A DNA stretch of 64,000 bases from Oryzisolibacter propanilivorax (GCF_900103645.1 NZ_FNHP01000001.1:434001-498000); one strand, 5' to 3'. Positions 38,347-50,746 are shown, counted from the stretch's first letter. Numbers and translations are program-made. The notes: generated by a model not told the origin, from the sequence alone.

Positions 38347-38424
38347 TCAGGCGCGGACGGGGGCGCGCTTGCGGTCGCGTTCGTCTTCGGGCCAGGCGGA
38401 CAGGGTGCTGAGCATGGTGTTCAT
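38347..38424 (-). CDS. Candidate 25-residue small protein with strong ribosome binding site
   Basis: Starts MNTMLSTLSAWPED and ends KRAPVRA; 25 codons plus TGA. AAGGAGGT lies 8 nt before the ATG, the best Shine-Dalgarno sequence in the window. The peptide has an apolar N-terminal half and a charged, Arg-rich second half; no family was recognised. No gene lies downstream in the same direction, so it is not an ordinary leader peptide. The terminator at 38230-38260 would end its message. It could be a small protein, or an RNA whose start is merely accessible. Confidence 0.5.
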   Translation of the reverse strand: MNTMLSTLSAWPEDERDRKRAPVRA

Positions 38425-38451
38425 CGCGGATAACCTCCTTAGATGCGGGAA

Positions 38452-38482
38452 CAACGCCCTGGAAGCGCTCGGCGTTGACGCC
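38452..38482 (-). promoter_or_regulatory. Alternative hairpins in the leader of the small gene
   Basis: In the minus-strand transcript CAACGCC (plus 38471-38477) can pair with GGCGTTG (plus 38452-38458) just before the ribosome binding site, or the same AACGCC can pair with the preceding GGCGT (up to 38482). The two pairings exclude each other. This may be a small regulatory switch, or chance in GC-rich DNA. Confidence 0.3.
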
Positions 38483-38576
38483 GCCACGCAAGAATTTGTA
38501 GAAAACTGCGTATAAACCCTTAAATTCCTGGCGATGGAAAAGAAAGGCCTTAAGAATCAATGACTTGGAGTGAATT

Positions 38577-40547
38577 TCAGGTTGGGTCGGCGGTGCTCGC
38601 GAGGGCCTCGATGGCTTCACCCAGCTCCAGCCAGCGCTCTTCCAGGCCATCGATTTCTTCGCCGCAGGCTTTCAGGCGCCGCCCGCACTCGGCGATGTCG
38701 GCGGGCGCCAGCGGTGTGCTCAAGCGCTCTTCCAGCTCCGAGCGCTCTGCCGTCAGCGCCGCCAGCCGGACATCGATCTTTTCCAGTTCACGGCGCAGCG
38801 GGCGTGTCTTCTCGGCCAGTTGCTGGCGTGCCTGGGCACTGGCCTTGCGCTGTTCGCGCCCGCCGGCGGTCGCGGGCTTGTCCGCCATCGCGGCAGCGGT
38901 GTCAGGGGCCGCCGCGGCACGCGCAGCCTCGCGCAGCCGGCGCGATTCCTCCAGCAGGTAGCGCTGGTAGTCGTCCAGGTCGCCGTCGAACGGCGCGACG
39001 GCGCCGCGCCCGACCAGCCAGAAGTCCTCGCATACGGCGCGCAGCAGCGCCCGGTCGTGGCTGACCAGCATGACGGTGCCGTCGAAGTCCTGCAGCGCCA
39101 TGGCCAGTGCCTCGCGTGTGGCCAGGTCCAGGTGGTTGGTCGGCTCGTCCAGCAGCAGCAGGTTCGGGCGCTGCCAGACGATCATCGCCAGCACCAAGCG
39201 CGCCTTCTCGCCGCCGCTCATGCTGCCCACCGCCTGCGCCACCATGTCGCCGCTGAAGTTGAAGCTGCCCAGGAAGTTGCGCAGTTCCTGCTCGCGGCTG
39301 GCGGCGGCGTCGGCGCCGGTCTCGCGCGCCAGGCGCACCATGTGCTGCAGCGGGTTGTCCTGCGGGCGCAGCACATCCAGCTCCTGCTGGGCGAAGTAGC
39401 CGATCGACAGGCCCTTGCCTTCCGTTACCCGGCCGGCCAGCGGTGCCATCTCGCGCGCGATGGTCTTGACCAGCGTGGACTTGCCCTGGCCGTTGGCGCC
39501 CAGGATGCCGATGCGCTGGCCGGCCAGCACCGAGCGGTTCACGCCGCGCAGGATGACCGTCTCCTGGCCGTCCTCGCCCTGGTAGCCGAAGGCGGCATCG
39601 GTGATGGCCAGCATCGGGTTGGGCAGGTTGGCCGGTTCGCGGAAGGTGAAGGTGAAGTCGGCGCTGGCCAGCACCGGCGCGATCTTCTCCATGCGCTCGA
39701 TCTGCTTGACGCGGCTCTGCGCCTGTTTCGCCTTGGTAGCCTTGGCCTTAAAGCGGTCGATGAAGCTCTGCAGGTGGGCGATCTTGTCCTGCTGGCGCTC
39801 GTAGGCGGACTGCTGCAGCACCAGCTGCTGGGCGCGCAGCTCTTCGAAGCGGCTGTAGTTGCCGCCGTAGCGCGTCAGCTGCGCGTGCTCGATATGCAGC
39901 GTCACGTCCGTGACGGCATCCAGGAACTCCCGGTCGTGGCTGATGACGATCAGCGTGCCGGCGTAGCGCTTGAGCCAGGCCTCCAGCCACACCAGCGCGT
40001 CCAGGTCCAGGTGGTTGGTCGGCTCGTCCAGCAGCAGCAGATCGGACGGCGCCATCAGCGCGCGCGCCAGCTGCAGGCGCATGCGCCAGCCGCCGGAAAA
40101 GCTGTTCACCGCCTGCTGCAGCTGCGCCGGCAGAAAGCCCAGGCCCAGGATCAGTGTCTGCGCGCGCGCCGTGGCGTCGTGCGCGCCAGCGTCGGCCAGG
40201 TCGGCGTGCAGCTGCGCGATGGCCATGCCGTCGCCGGACTCCTGCGCCTCGGCCAGACGCTGCTGCAGCTGGGCCAGCCGGGTATCGCCCGCCAGCACGA
40301 AGGCGGTGGCGTCTTCGTCGGTTTCCGGCATTTCCTGCGCGACCTGCGCCATGCGCCACTGCGGCGGGACGAAGAAGTCACCGCCATCTTCATGCAGCTG
40401 GCCGGCGAGCAGCGCAAACAGCGACGACTTGCCGGCGCCGTTGCGTCCGACCAGGCCGACATGCTCGCCAGGATTGAGGGTGGCGCTGACGCCATCCAGC
40501 ACCACCTTGGCGCCGCGGCGCAGGGTGACGTTTTTGAGTTGGATCAC
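38577..40547 (-). CDS. yheS: ABC-F family ATPase YheS
   Basis: Soluble protein with two ATP-binding domains, no membrane part, acting on the ribosome in translation. The 656 residues have Walker A motifs GLVGRNGAGKSSL and GILGANGQGKSTL, signatures FSGGWRMRLQLARAL and MSGGEKARLVLAMI, and Walker B DLLLLDEPTNHLD and NLLLLDEPTNHLD. The inter-domain linker (IDRFKAKATKAKQAQSRVKQ) matches E. coli YheS, as does the N-terminus (MIQLKNVTLRRGAKVVLDG). A coiled C-terminal tail (about 545-650) is typical. An AT-rich islet begins just upstream. Confidence 0.95.
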   Translation of the reverse strand: MIQLKNVTLRRGAKVVLDGVSATLNPGEHVGLVGRNGAGKSSLFALLAGQLHEDGGDFFVPPQWRMAQVAQEMPETDEDATAFVLAGDTRLAQLQQRLAEAQESGDGMAIAQLHADLADAGAHDATARAQTLILGLGFLPAQLQQAVNSFSGGWRMRLQLARALMAPSDLLLLDEPTNHLDLDALVWLEAWLKRYAGTLIVISHDREFLDAVTDVTLHIEHAQLTRYGGNYSRFEELRAQQLVLQQSAYERQQDKIAHLQSFIDRFKAKATKAKQAQSRVKQIERMEKIAPVLASADFTFTFREPANLPNPMLAITDAAFGYQGEDGQETVILRGVNRSVLAGQRIGILGANGQGKSTLVKTIAREMAPLAGRVTEGKGLSIGYFAQQELDVLRPQDNPLQHMVRLARETGADAAASREQELRNFLGSFNFSGDMVAQAVGSMSGGEKARLVLAMIVWQRPNLLLLDEPTNHLDLATREALAMALQDFDGTVMLVSHDRALLRAVCEDFWLVGRGAVAPFDGDLDDYQRYLLEESRRLREAARAAAAPDTAAAMADKPATAGGREQRKASAQARQQLAEKTRPLRRELEKIDVRLAALTAERSELEERLSTPLAPADIAECGRRLKACGEEIDGLEERWLELGEAIEALASTADPT

Positions 40548-40838
40548 GGTAATGAAAAAAAGAACAGGGCCGCGCAGCTTTGGCCAGACGAATGCTGAGC
40601 TTGAACTGGATGGCCTATGACAAAGCCGGGAGTGGGTTGAGCCGCCTGGACAAAATATTAGGCATTTCCCGTCGCCAGGTGTTCAAGGCAAAAGACAGAT
40701 ATATCACGTAATGCTGCATTGTCGATGAATATGAAGAATTCATTTCATATGCGCAAAATGTACAAACCCGGCTGAGGAAATCGGCAAAATCACCGGTGGC
40801 GCTTCGCCAAAGTGAGATGGAATGTAAGGAGAGCTGCA
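40548..40838. other. AT-richer intergenic region upstream of the secreted-protein gene
   Basis: The first ~75 nt still look like the yheS leader. From about 40640 the composition falls towards 45% G+C and stays low through the next gene. It holds an inverted repeat at 40729-40750 and AAGGAGA before the ATG at 40839. No convincing coding frame or tRNA remnant was found. Confidence 0.6.
40729..40750. promoter_or_regulatory. ATATGAA / TTCATAT inverted repeat
   Basis: Perfect 7-bp arms (40729-40735 and 40744-40750) separated by GAATTCAT. It sits about 90 nt upstream of the secreted-protein start, where a promoter or operator is expected. It may bind a regulator not encoded here; inference only. 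Confidence 0.35.
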
Positions 40839-41594
40839 ATGAAGTATTCAATTGTTTCGCCCGCTGTCTGCGCGGTGATGCTCGCGGTATTTTCCGTGTC
40901 GGCCCATGCTGAGTCTCAGGAGGTGAATGGCACGGGATTATCCATTGACTTCGGCAATGCCGCGGTATCTGGTGTTGGAAAAATACTGAGAGCCGGACAC
41001 GTTCCGATTGTGTACAACGGATCCACTGTGTATCTAAATCTGGAATTTGAGCTTCAGGCAAATCCTGCAGGTTTCGGTGCCATGTTGCTTTCTGCCTCGC
41101 CAGCTCAAGGTCCAGCGGTAGATCCGCTTTCAAGCACTTTGAATTTCAAAATAGGAAATTATGCCGGCAAAGATCCGTATTTTGTGCAGCGGAGCAGCGA
41201 TCAGGCGGTGAATAATCCGAATTGCAGCTATTCTTTAAGCTCCCCTTCCACCACCGCAGATGGGCGCCGCTTATATATACTCGCGGTGAATCGTCCAATC
41301 AACAATCCACTGATCACGCCGCCGGCTTGTCCGCCTAATGCCAGTATTGTGAGCTACGTTTGGCTTACCGGGCCGGCTGCTCTGAATAGTGAGATAGGAA
41401 GTTCAGGGCGCAACAATAATTTTTTGCGCAACACATCTGCCACTTATGCTTATGGTCGTGATTCAATCAACAATGTATTCAGGGTTTTTCAAAATAACGA
41501 TGTATTGAATATTACGTATCTTAATGGTAGCGGAGATCCGATGGGTGGAAATCTCTACTATGGCTACCCTATTACTTTGAGATTCAATCCTTGA
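40839..41594 (+). CDS. Secreted protein of unknown function in AT-rich islet
   Basis: A 251-residue protein with a clear Sec signal peptide (MKYSIVSPAVCAVMLAVFSV, cleavage near AHA-ES). The mature part (~227 residues) is rich in Asn, Ser, Gly and beta-type segments (VYLNLEFELQANPAGFGAML, ILAVNRPINNP) and has just two Cys residues (NPNCSYS and PPACPP), compatible with one disulfide. I recognise no family. G+C is well below the neighbours and codon use is correspondingly different (many AAT, ATT, GAT), suggesting recent acquisition. AAGGAGA precedes the ATG; a perfect-stem terminator follows. Confidence 0.75.
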   Translation: MKYSIVSPAVCAVMLAVFSVSAHAESQEVNGTGLSIDFGNAAVSGVGKILRAGHVPIVYNGSTVYLNLEFELQANPAGFGAMLLSASPAQGPAVDPLSSTLNFKIGNYAGKDPYFVQRSSDQAVNNPNCSYSLSSPSTTADGRRLYILAVNRPINNPLITPPACPPNASIVSYVWLTGPAALNSEIGSSGRNNNFLRNTSATYAYGRDSINNVFRVFQNNDVLNITYLNGSGDPMGGNLYYGYPITLRFNP

Positions 41595-41601
41595 TTTTTC
41601 A

Positions 41602-41645
41602 AAAATTAAACCAGTGCTGCGAGAATGGCCTGGTTTAATTTTGTT
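41602..41645 (+). terminator. Intrinsic terminator after the secreted-protein gene
   Basis: AAAATTAAACCAG (41602-41614) pairs perfectly with CTGGTTTAATTTT (41630-41642) around a 15-nt loop, ending in a T-rich run. The flanking A/T-runs let it work in both directions, which would also serve the converging prmB operon. Confidence 0.8.
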
Positions 41646-41660
41646 TGGCCATTTCAATCC

Positions 41661-44987
<3,327 letters not shown>

Positions 44988-45022
44988 GCCGGCTGTTCCT
45001 CCTTGGCAGTCGCTGGCGCTTC

Positions 45023-45847
45023 TCAGTCGCGCAGCAGCTCGTTCAGGCTGGTGGTGGAGCGCGTCTTGGCGTCCACGCGCTTGACGATCACGGCGGCGTA
45101 CAGGTTGTAGCGCCCACCATCCTTGGGCAGGCTGCCGCTGACCACGACCGAGCCCGCCGGCACGCGGCCGTAGTGGATCTCGCCGCTGGCGCGGTCGTAG
45201 ATGGGCGTGCTCTGGCCGATGTACACGCCCATGCTGATGACCGAGTTCTCCTCGACGACCACGCCCTCGACGATCTCCGAGCGGGCGCCGATGAAGCAGT
45301 GGTCCTCAATGATGGTCGGGCCGGCCTGCAGCGGCTCCAGCACCCCGCCCAGGCCGACGCCGCCGGACAGGTGGACGTGCTTGCCCACCTGCGCGCAGGA
45401 GCCGACGGTGGCCCAGGTATCGACCATGGTGCCCTCGCCGACATGCGCGCCGATGTTCACGTAGCTGGGCATCAGGATGGCGCCGGGGGCGATGTAGCTG
45501 CCGCGCCGCGCCGTGGCCGGTGGCACCACGCGCACGCCGGTGGCGGCCAGCTGCTCGTCGCTCATGCCGGCGAACTTGGTGGGCACCTTGTCGTAGAACG
45601 CCAGGTCACCGGCACGCATGGCGGCGTTGTCGTTCAGCCGGAACGACAGCAGCACCGCCTTCTTGATCCACTGGTGCACCGTCCACTGGCCCACGCCCTG
45701 GCGCGTGGCGACGCGCAGCGCACCGCTGTCCAGACCGTCTATCACCTCTTCGACGGCCTGTTGCACCTCGCGCGGCGCGCGGCCGGGCGAGAGGCTGGCG
45801 CGGTCTTCCCAGGCGTTGTCGATCAGGGTCTGCAGAGCGTGGCTCAT
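45023..45847 (-). CDS. dapD: Tetrahydrodipicolinate N-succinyltransferase
   Basis: Transfers succinyl from succinyl-CoA to tetrahydrodipicolinate in lysine synthesis. The 274 residues have the N-terminal helical part ([17 protein letters not shown]) and the left-handed beta-helix of hexapeptide repeats ([40 protein letters not shown]), then [19 protein letters not shown]. The ATG at 45847 gives the usual MSHALQTLI. It follows dapC by 65 nt and precedes the PilU-like gene. Confidence 0.97.
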   Translation of the reverse strand: MSHALQTLIDNAWEDRASLSPGRAPREVQQAVEEVIDGLDSGALRVATRQGVGQWTVHQWIKKAVLLSFRLNDNAAMRAGDLAFYDKVPTKFAGMSDEQLAATGVRVVPPATARRGSYIAPGAILMPSYVNIGAHVGEGTMVDTWATVGSCAQVGKHVHLSGGVGLGGVLEPLQAGPTIIEDHCFIGARSEIVEGVVVEENSVISMGVYIGQSTPIYDRASGEIHYGRVPAGSVVVSGSLPKDGGRYNLYAAVIVKRVDAKTRSTTSLNELLRD

Positions 45848-45912
45848 GGTGTTGCGGTCAAGGGTTGAGAAAAAAAAGGAACAGGCTGGAGATGCAGGCG
45901 AGGAGGGCGCGT

Positions 45913-47115
45913 TCAGAGGTGTTTGCGCACGAAGCGCACGATGCGCTGCGCCGCTTCCAGGCATTCGTCCTGGCTGGCCACCAGGGCCATGCGCACGCGG
46001 CCGCGTCCGGGGTTGAAGCCCTGTACCTCGCGTGCCAGGTAGCTGCCCGGCAGCACCGTCACATTGTATTGAGCCAGCAGTTCGCGGGCGAAGCCAGTGT
46101 CATCCAGCCCGAGCTGCGGCGGCACTCCGGCCCAGAGGTAGAAGCCGGCATCGGGTAGACGCACGTCCAGCACCTGCGCCAGCAGCGGCGTGACCTGCTC
46201 GAACTTGGCGCGGTACAGCGCGCGGTTGGCCTGCACGTGCGCTTCGTCGTTCCAGGCGGCGATGCTGGCGGCCTGCACCGCCGGGCCCATGGCGCCGCCG
46301 TGGTAGGTGCGGTAGAGCAAGAAGGCCTGCAGCAGCCGTGCGTCGCCGGCGACGAAGCCGCTGCGCAGGCCGGGCACGTTGCTGCGCTTGGACAGGCTGG
46401 TGAGGACGACCAGGTTGGAGAAGTCCGTCCGGCCCAGCCGGCGCGCGGCCTCCAGTCCGCCCAGCGGCGGCTCGCCCTGGAACCAGATTTCGCTGTAGCA
46501 CTCGTCGGATGCGATGACGAAGCCGTGGCGTTCGCTCAGCGCGAACAGCTTGTCCCACTCGGCCAGCGGCATCACGGCGCCGGTCGGATTGCCGGGCGAG
46601 CACACGAACAGCAGCTGCGTGCGTTGCCAAACCTCCTGGGGGACGCTGTCCCAGTCCACCGCGAAGTTGCGTTCCGCCACGCTGGGCGCGTACCAGGGCT
46701 GGGCGCCCGCCAGCAGCGCTGCGCCCTCATAGATCTGGTAGAACGGATTGGGACAGACCACCGTGGCGCCAGAACGGCGGGGATCGACCACGGTCTGCAC
46801 AAAGGAAAACAACGCCTCGCGCGAGCCATTCACCGGCAGCACCTGGGTGCCCGCGTCGAGCGCCACGCCATAGCGCCGCTGCACCCAGTCGGCGCAGGCC
46901 TGGCGCAATGCCGGCTCGCCCGCAGTGGAGGGGTAGCGCGCCAGGCCGTCCAGCGAGTCGGCCAGGGCCTGCTGGATGAAGGCCGGCGTTTCGTGGCGCG
47001 GCTCGCCGATGCCCAGGCTGATGGGCGGGTACGCGGATGCCGGCTGCACCCCCGCAAAAAGTTGTCGCAGCCGCTCGAAAGGGTAGGGCTGCAGAAGGTC
47101 GAGCAGGGGATTCAT
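45913..47115 (-). CDS. dapC: Succinyldiaminopimelate transaminase
   Basis: PLP-dependent class I/II aminotransferase making N-succinyl-LL-diaminopimelate. The 400 residues include the N-terminal [14 protein letters not shown] and [12 protein letters not shown] typical of Dap[22 protein letters not shown] and the PLP-binding Lys in [17 protein letters not shown]. Its position beside dapD and dapE supports DapC rather than another aminotransferase. First gene of the operon; divergent from the chemoreceptor gene with a 162-nt gap. Confidence 0.95.
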   Translation of the reverse strand: MNPLLDLLQPYPFERLRQLFAGVQPASAYPPISLGIGEPRHETPAFIQQALADSLDGLARYPSTAGEPALRQACADWVQRRYGVALDAGTQVLPVNGSREALFSFVQTVVDPRRSGATVVCPNPFYQIYEGAALLAGAQPWYAPSVAERNFAVDWDSVPQEVWQRTQLLFVCSPGNPTGAVMPLAEWDKLFALSERHGFVIASDECYSEIWFQGEPPLGGLEAARRLGRTDFSNLVVLTSLSKRSNVPGLRSGFVAGDARLLQAFLLYRTYHGGAMGPAVQAASIAAWNDEAHVQANRALYRAKFEQVTPLLAQVLDVRLPDAGFYLWAGVPPQLGLDDTGFARELLAQYNVTVLPGSYLAREVQGFNPGRGRVRMALVASQDECLEAAQRIVRFVRKHL

Positions 47116-47277
47116 GGCGCGCGATTATCGGGGAGCGCGACGCCGGCGCATGACCTGCCGCAAGACTCCGGGTCTCCCCCAGTATCTTGTCAGCCCGCGC
47201 AATTGTTACGGAGGGTATCATCCGCGGCCACGGTGCACCTGCCCGGCGAGGCGGGGCATTTTTTTGGAGACTTCGAC

Positions 47278-48786
47278 ATGCCTTCTTTTTCGATCCTGGG
47301 TCCCGGGATCTGGCTGATGCGGCGTCTGCGCCTGGGTGGCCGGTTGCTGCTGCTGGTCGCGCTGGCCATTGCCGCGCTGGCGCTGCTGGCGGCCCTGCGC
47401 GCGAGCAGCACCGGCATGATTTGGAGCGTTTTCGGCGCCTGCGCGGCGCTGCTGGCCTATCTGGGCGGGGCGCTGTGGGCAAGCGTGGTGCCAGGGCTGC
47501 GCCATCTGGCGCAAGGAGTGGCACGCGCCGCCGAGGGCGACCTGTGCTCGCGCGTCGGTTTTCAGGGCAACAGTGAGCTGGCACAACTGGGCCAGCAGCT
47601 GGACCGCATGGTCCTGGCGCTTGCGGCCATGGTGGCCGACGTCCGCAGCGGCGCCGCGCTGGTGGCCCAGGAAGGGCGGAACCTGGCGCATGACAGCGGC
47701 AACCTGGCCGAACGTACTGAACAGCAGGCAGCAAACCTGGAAGAAACCGCTGCCAGCGTGGAGCAACTGGCTGCCACTGTCGGCAGCAATGCCCAGGCCG
47801 CCGAGGTGGCCGACCGGCAGGCAGCCCGGATGCACGCCGCGGTGCAGGCGGGCGCGGACACCATGGCGCAGGCCGTGCAGTCGGTGCAGGCGATTCAGGG
47901 TGACGCGCGGCGCATGGGTGAGATCATCGGCGTGATCGATGGCATCGCCTTCCAGACCAACATCCTGGCGCTGAATGCCGCCGTCGAGGCGGCACGCGCC
48001 GGCGACGCCGGGCGCGGCTTCGCGGTGGTGGCGTCGGAAGTACGCACGCTGGCGGGCCGCTCGGCCGAGGCGGCGCGCGAGATCCGGGCGCTGATCCAGG
48101 CGTCCGTGCAGCAGGTGGAGTCCAGCGCGGTGCTGATCGGCGGCGCCGGCGAGCGCATCCGCGCCCTGGCGGAAGGCATCCGCGACGTTGCCGGGCACGT
48201 CAGCGCCATCTCGCACGCCGCCAGTGAGCAAAGCGCCGGTCTGCGCGAGATCAGCACGGCCGTGCAGCAACTGGACCAGATCACGCAGCACAACGCGCAG
48301 ATGGTGGGCAACAGCCTGCGCCAGACCCAGGCCCTCGAAGGGCGGGCTGGCACGCTGGCGCAGGCGGTGCGTAGCTTTCAACTGCCGCAAGGTACGGCCG
48401 ACGAAGCCGTGGGCCTGGTGCAGCGTGCGGTGCAGATCTATCGCAATGGCGCGCAGGCGGAGTTCCTGCGCACCGTGAGCGATTCGGCCCAGCCGTTTCA
48501 CGACCGCGACATGTACGTGTTCGCGCTGGATGGCAAGGGCCAGTACCTGGCGTTCGGCGGCAACCCGGCCAAGGTCGGCACGCGCGTGCAGGACATTCCC
48601 GGCGTCGATGGCGACGCGCTGCTGCGCCATATCGTGGCCCAGGCCGAACGCGCGCCCGGCTGGGTCGAGTACGACATCACCCACCCTGCCACTGGCGCGG
48701 TGCAGACCAAGATGTCGTTCGTGCAGAAGCTGGGCGAGCTGTACCTGGGTTGCGGCGTGTACCAGAGCCTGGCGGCACGCGGCTGA
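47278..48786 (+). CDS. Methyl-accepting chemotaxis protein with C-terminal Cache domain
   Basis: A 502-residue chemoreceptor of uncommon layout. TM helices at about 22-41 and 47-70 leave almost no periplasmic part; a HAMP-like segment (71-123) and the signalling hairpin follow, with the conserved tip EIIGVIDGIAFQTNILALNA (215-234) and AAVEAARAGDAGRGFAVVA. After the hairpin, residues about 376-497 form a single Cache-type domain (FHDRDMYVFALDGKGQYLAF, GWVEYDITHPATGAVQTKMS). The sensor domain is therefore cytoplasmic and C-terminal. There is no CheR-docking pentapeptide. The ATG at 47278 has GGAGA upstream. Ligand unknown; a metabolic signal is plausible. Confidence 0.92.
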   Translation: MPSFSILGPGIWLMRRLRLGGRLLLLVALAIAALALLAALRASSTGMIWSVFGACAALLAYLGGALWASVVPGLRHLAQGVARAAEGDLCSRVGFQGNSELAQLGQQLDRMVLALAAMVADVRSGAALVAQEGRNLAHDSGNLAERTEQQAANLEETAASVEQLAATVGSNAQAAEVADRQAARMHAAVQAGADTMAQAVQSVQAIQGDARRMGEIIGVIDGIAFQTNILALNAAVEAARAGDAGRGFAVVASEVRTLAGRSAEAAREIRALIQASVQQVESSAVLIGGAGERIRALAEGIRDVAGHVSAISHAASEQSAGLREISTAVQQLDQITQHNAQMVGNSLRQTQALEGRAGTLAQAVRSFQLPQGTADEAVGLVQRAVQIYRNGAQAEFLRTVSDSAQPFHDRDMYVFALDGKGQYLAFGGNPAKVGTRVQDIPGVDGDALLRHIVAQAERAPGWVEYDITHPATGAVQTKMSFVQKLGELYLGCGVYQSLAARG

Positions 48787-48799
48787 CGGGCGGCGCGCT

Positions 48800-49408
48800 T
48801 CAACGCCGCTGCGCGCGGGCCCGTGCCAGGATTGCGGCGATGGTGTCGCGCTTGTCCACCGGCGCATCGGCCTTCGGCTGTGCCGCCGGCGCACGTTGCA
48901 ACCGGGCGGTGCGCGCGCCGTAGCGCGTGCGCGCGTGCCGGGCTTGCTGGGCACTCCAGGCGTGCCAGCCGGAGGCAGTGCCGCTGGCGTTTTCCATGTG
49001 GATGCAGTCGACCGGACAGACCGGCAGGCACAGCTCGCAACCCGTGCAGTGCCCCGCTGCCACGGTGTGCAGCTGCTTGTTCAGGCCGACGATGGCGTCC
49101 GTCGGGCAGGCGTCCAGGCACAAGGTGCAGCCGATGCACCAGTCCTCATCGATCACGGCCACGCCGCGCGGCCCTTCCTGGCCACAGTCCGGGTCCAGCG
49201 GCATGGCGTCACGGCCGGTTAGCGCAGCCAGCCGTTGCACGCCCTGGGTACCGCCCGGCGGGCAGCGGTTGATGGCCGCGCCGTCGAAAGCCACGGCTCG
49301 GGCATAGGAAGCGCAGTCAGGAAAGCCGCAGCGCGTGCATTGCGTCTGCGGCAGGGCATCGTCGATGCGCGCCGCCAGCTCGGCGGCACGCACAGGGCCG
49401 TGACTCAC
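48800..49408 (-). CDS. rnfB: RnfB-like iron-sulfur protein (lone, without Rnf complex genes)
   Basis: A 202-residue electron-transfer protein. Residues about 24-50 hold the N-terminal [4Fe-4S] motif (CTRCGFPDCASYA, then CPPGG), and two ferredoxin clusters follow: CIGCTLCLDACPTDAI and CTGCELCLPVCPVDCI. The hydrophobic N-terminal anchor of membrane-complex RnfB is missing and the tail is Ala/Arg-rich. No rnfA, C, D, G or E is nearby. The start is GTG at 49408, overlapping the phaZ stop, so it is translated from the phaZ message. The partner is unknown. Confidence 0.88.
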   Translation of the reverse strand: MSHGPVRAAELAARIDDALPQTQCTRCGFPDCASYARAVAFDGAAINRCPPGGTQGVQRLAALTGRDAMPLDPDCGQEGPRGVAVIDEDWCIGCTLCLDACPTDAIVGLNKQLHTVAAGHCTGCELCLPVCPVDCIHMENASGTASGWHAWSAQQARHARTRYGARTARLQRAPAAQPKADAPVDKRDTIAAILARARAQRR

Positions 49409-50727
49409 GCTGCGGCTGGCAGCAAGTTCTTGCCGCGTGGCGATTTTTCCGCGGATTTCGGTTGCTGGTCATGGGCCCGGATGAAGTCGCGCACCTGCGG
49501 GTACACCACCTCGCGCCAGCGACGGCCGCTGAAGATGCCATAGTGGCCCGCGCCCTTGACCTCCAGGTGCTGGCGCTGGGCCGGCGCGATGCCGGTGCAC
49601 AGGTCGTGCGCCGCCTGCGTCTGGCCACTGCCGGAGATGTCGTCGAGCTCGCCTTCCACGGTCAGCAGTGCCGTGCCGCGAATGTCCTGCGGGCGCACGC
49701 GCTCCAGCTCTCCCTCGGGCGAGCGTACGTCCCAGGTGCCATTGACCAGGCTGAAATCCTGGAACACGGTGCGGATGGTCTCCAGGTAGTAGTGCGCGTC
49801 CATGTCCAGCACCGCGTTGTACTCGTCGTAGAACTTGCGGTGCGCCTCGGCGCTGGCGTCATCGCCCTTGACCAAGTTCTTGAAGTAGTCGTAGTGGCTG
49901 GTGGCATGACGATCCGGATTCATCGCGATGAAGCCGGTGTGCTGCAGGAACCCGGGGTAGACCAGACGCCCGGCGCCCGGGAATTTGTCCGGCACGCGGT
50001 AGATGACGTTGTTCTCGAACCACTGGTAGCTGTGCTCCATCGCCAAGTCGTTCACCGCGGTGGGCGAACGGCGAGCGTCGATCGGCCCGCCCATCATGGT
50101 CATGGACAGCGGCGTGGTCTCGCCGCGGCTGGCCATCAGCGATACCGCCGCCAGCACCGGCACGGTGGGCTGGCACACGCTCATGACATGGCAGTTGCCA
50201 TAGCGTGCCTGCAGATGGCGGATGAACTCCTGCACATAGTTCACATAGTCGTCCAAGTGGAAGTCGCCTTCGGCCAGCGGCACGGTGCGCGCGTTCTTCC
50301 AGTCGGTGATGTAGACCTTGTGGCCACCGAGCATGGTGCGCACGGTCTCGCGCAGCAGGGTGGCGTAGTGGCCCGACAGCGGCGCCACGACTAGCACCGC
50401 CGGTTGCTCCTTGAGTCGGGTCAGCGTGGTGGGGTCGTCGGTGAAGCGCTTGAAGCGGCGCAGTTCGCAGAACGGCTTTTCCACCTCGATGCGTTCATGG
50501 ATGGCCACCTCGACGCCCTCGACCGGCACCGTGCGGATACCGAATTCGGGCTTTTCGTAGTCCTTGTACAGCCGGTGCAGCAGCTCATAGCCGGCCGAGA
50601 TGCGGTGCGCCAGCTGGGTGTGGCTGAAGGGGTTGAGCGTGTTGCTGTAGATCTTGGCGGTGGCCTGGGCCAGATCGGCAAAGGGTTCCATCAGCGTGCG
50701 CTGGGCTTCATAAATCGTGTACAGCAT
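49405..50727 (-). CDS. phaZ: Intracellular polyhydroxyalkanoate depolymerase
   Basis: Mobilises stored PHB. The 440 residues fit the R. eutropha PhaZ1 type: YTIYEAQRTLMEPFADLAQ at the N-terminus, active-site Cys185 in VMSVCQPTVPVLA, and the C-terminal VEGELDDISGSGQT and KGAGHYGIFSGRRWREVVYP with catalytic His. The ATG at 50727 is chosen because the family begins MLYTIYE; an upstream frame extends further without similarity. It lies 13 kb from phaCAB. A TTGC-N3-GCAA palindrome about 20 nt before the start suggests PhaR-type control. rnfB is coupled to its stop. Confidence 0.95.
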   Translation of the reverse strand: MLYTIYEAQRTLMEPFADLAQATAKIYSNTLNPFSHTQLAHRISAGYELLHRLYKDYEKPEFGIRTVPVEGVEVAIHERIEVEKPFCELRRFKRFTDDPTTLTRLKEQPAVLVVAPLSGHYATLLRETVRTMLGGHKVYITDWKNARTVPLAEGDFHLDDYVNYVQEFIRHLQARYGNCHVMSVCQPTVPVLAAVSLMASRGETTPLSMTMMGGPIDARRSPTAVNDLAMEHSYQWFENNVIYRVPDKFPGAGRLVYPGFLQHTGFIAMNPDRHATSHYDYFKNLVKGDDASAEAHRKFYDEYNAVLDMDAHYYLETIRTVFQDFSLVNGTWDVRSPEGELERVRPQDIRGTALLTVEGELDDISGSGQTQAAHDLCTGIAPAQRQHLEVKGAGHYGIFSGRRWREVVYPQVRDFIRAHDQQPKSAEKSPRGKNLLPAAA

Positions 50728-50746
50728 AGGTAAAAGTAATTTTTTG

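Noticed and set aside
38210-38515. 101-codon plus-strand frame after phaB
   Set aside because: It reads through the terminator; the minus-strand 25-codon frame in the same place has a far better initiation signal.
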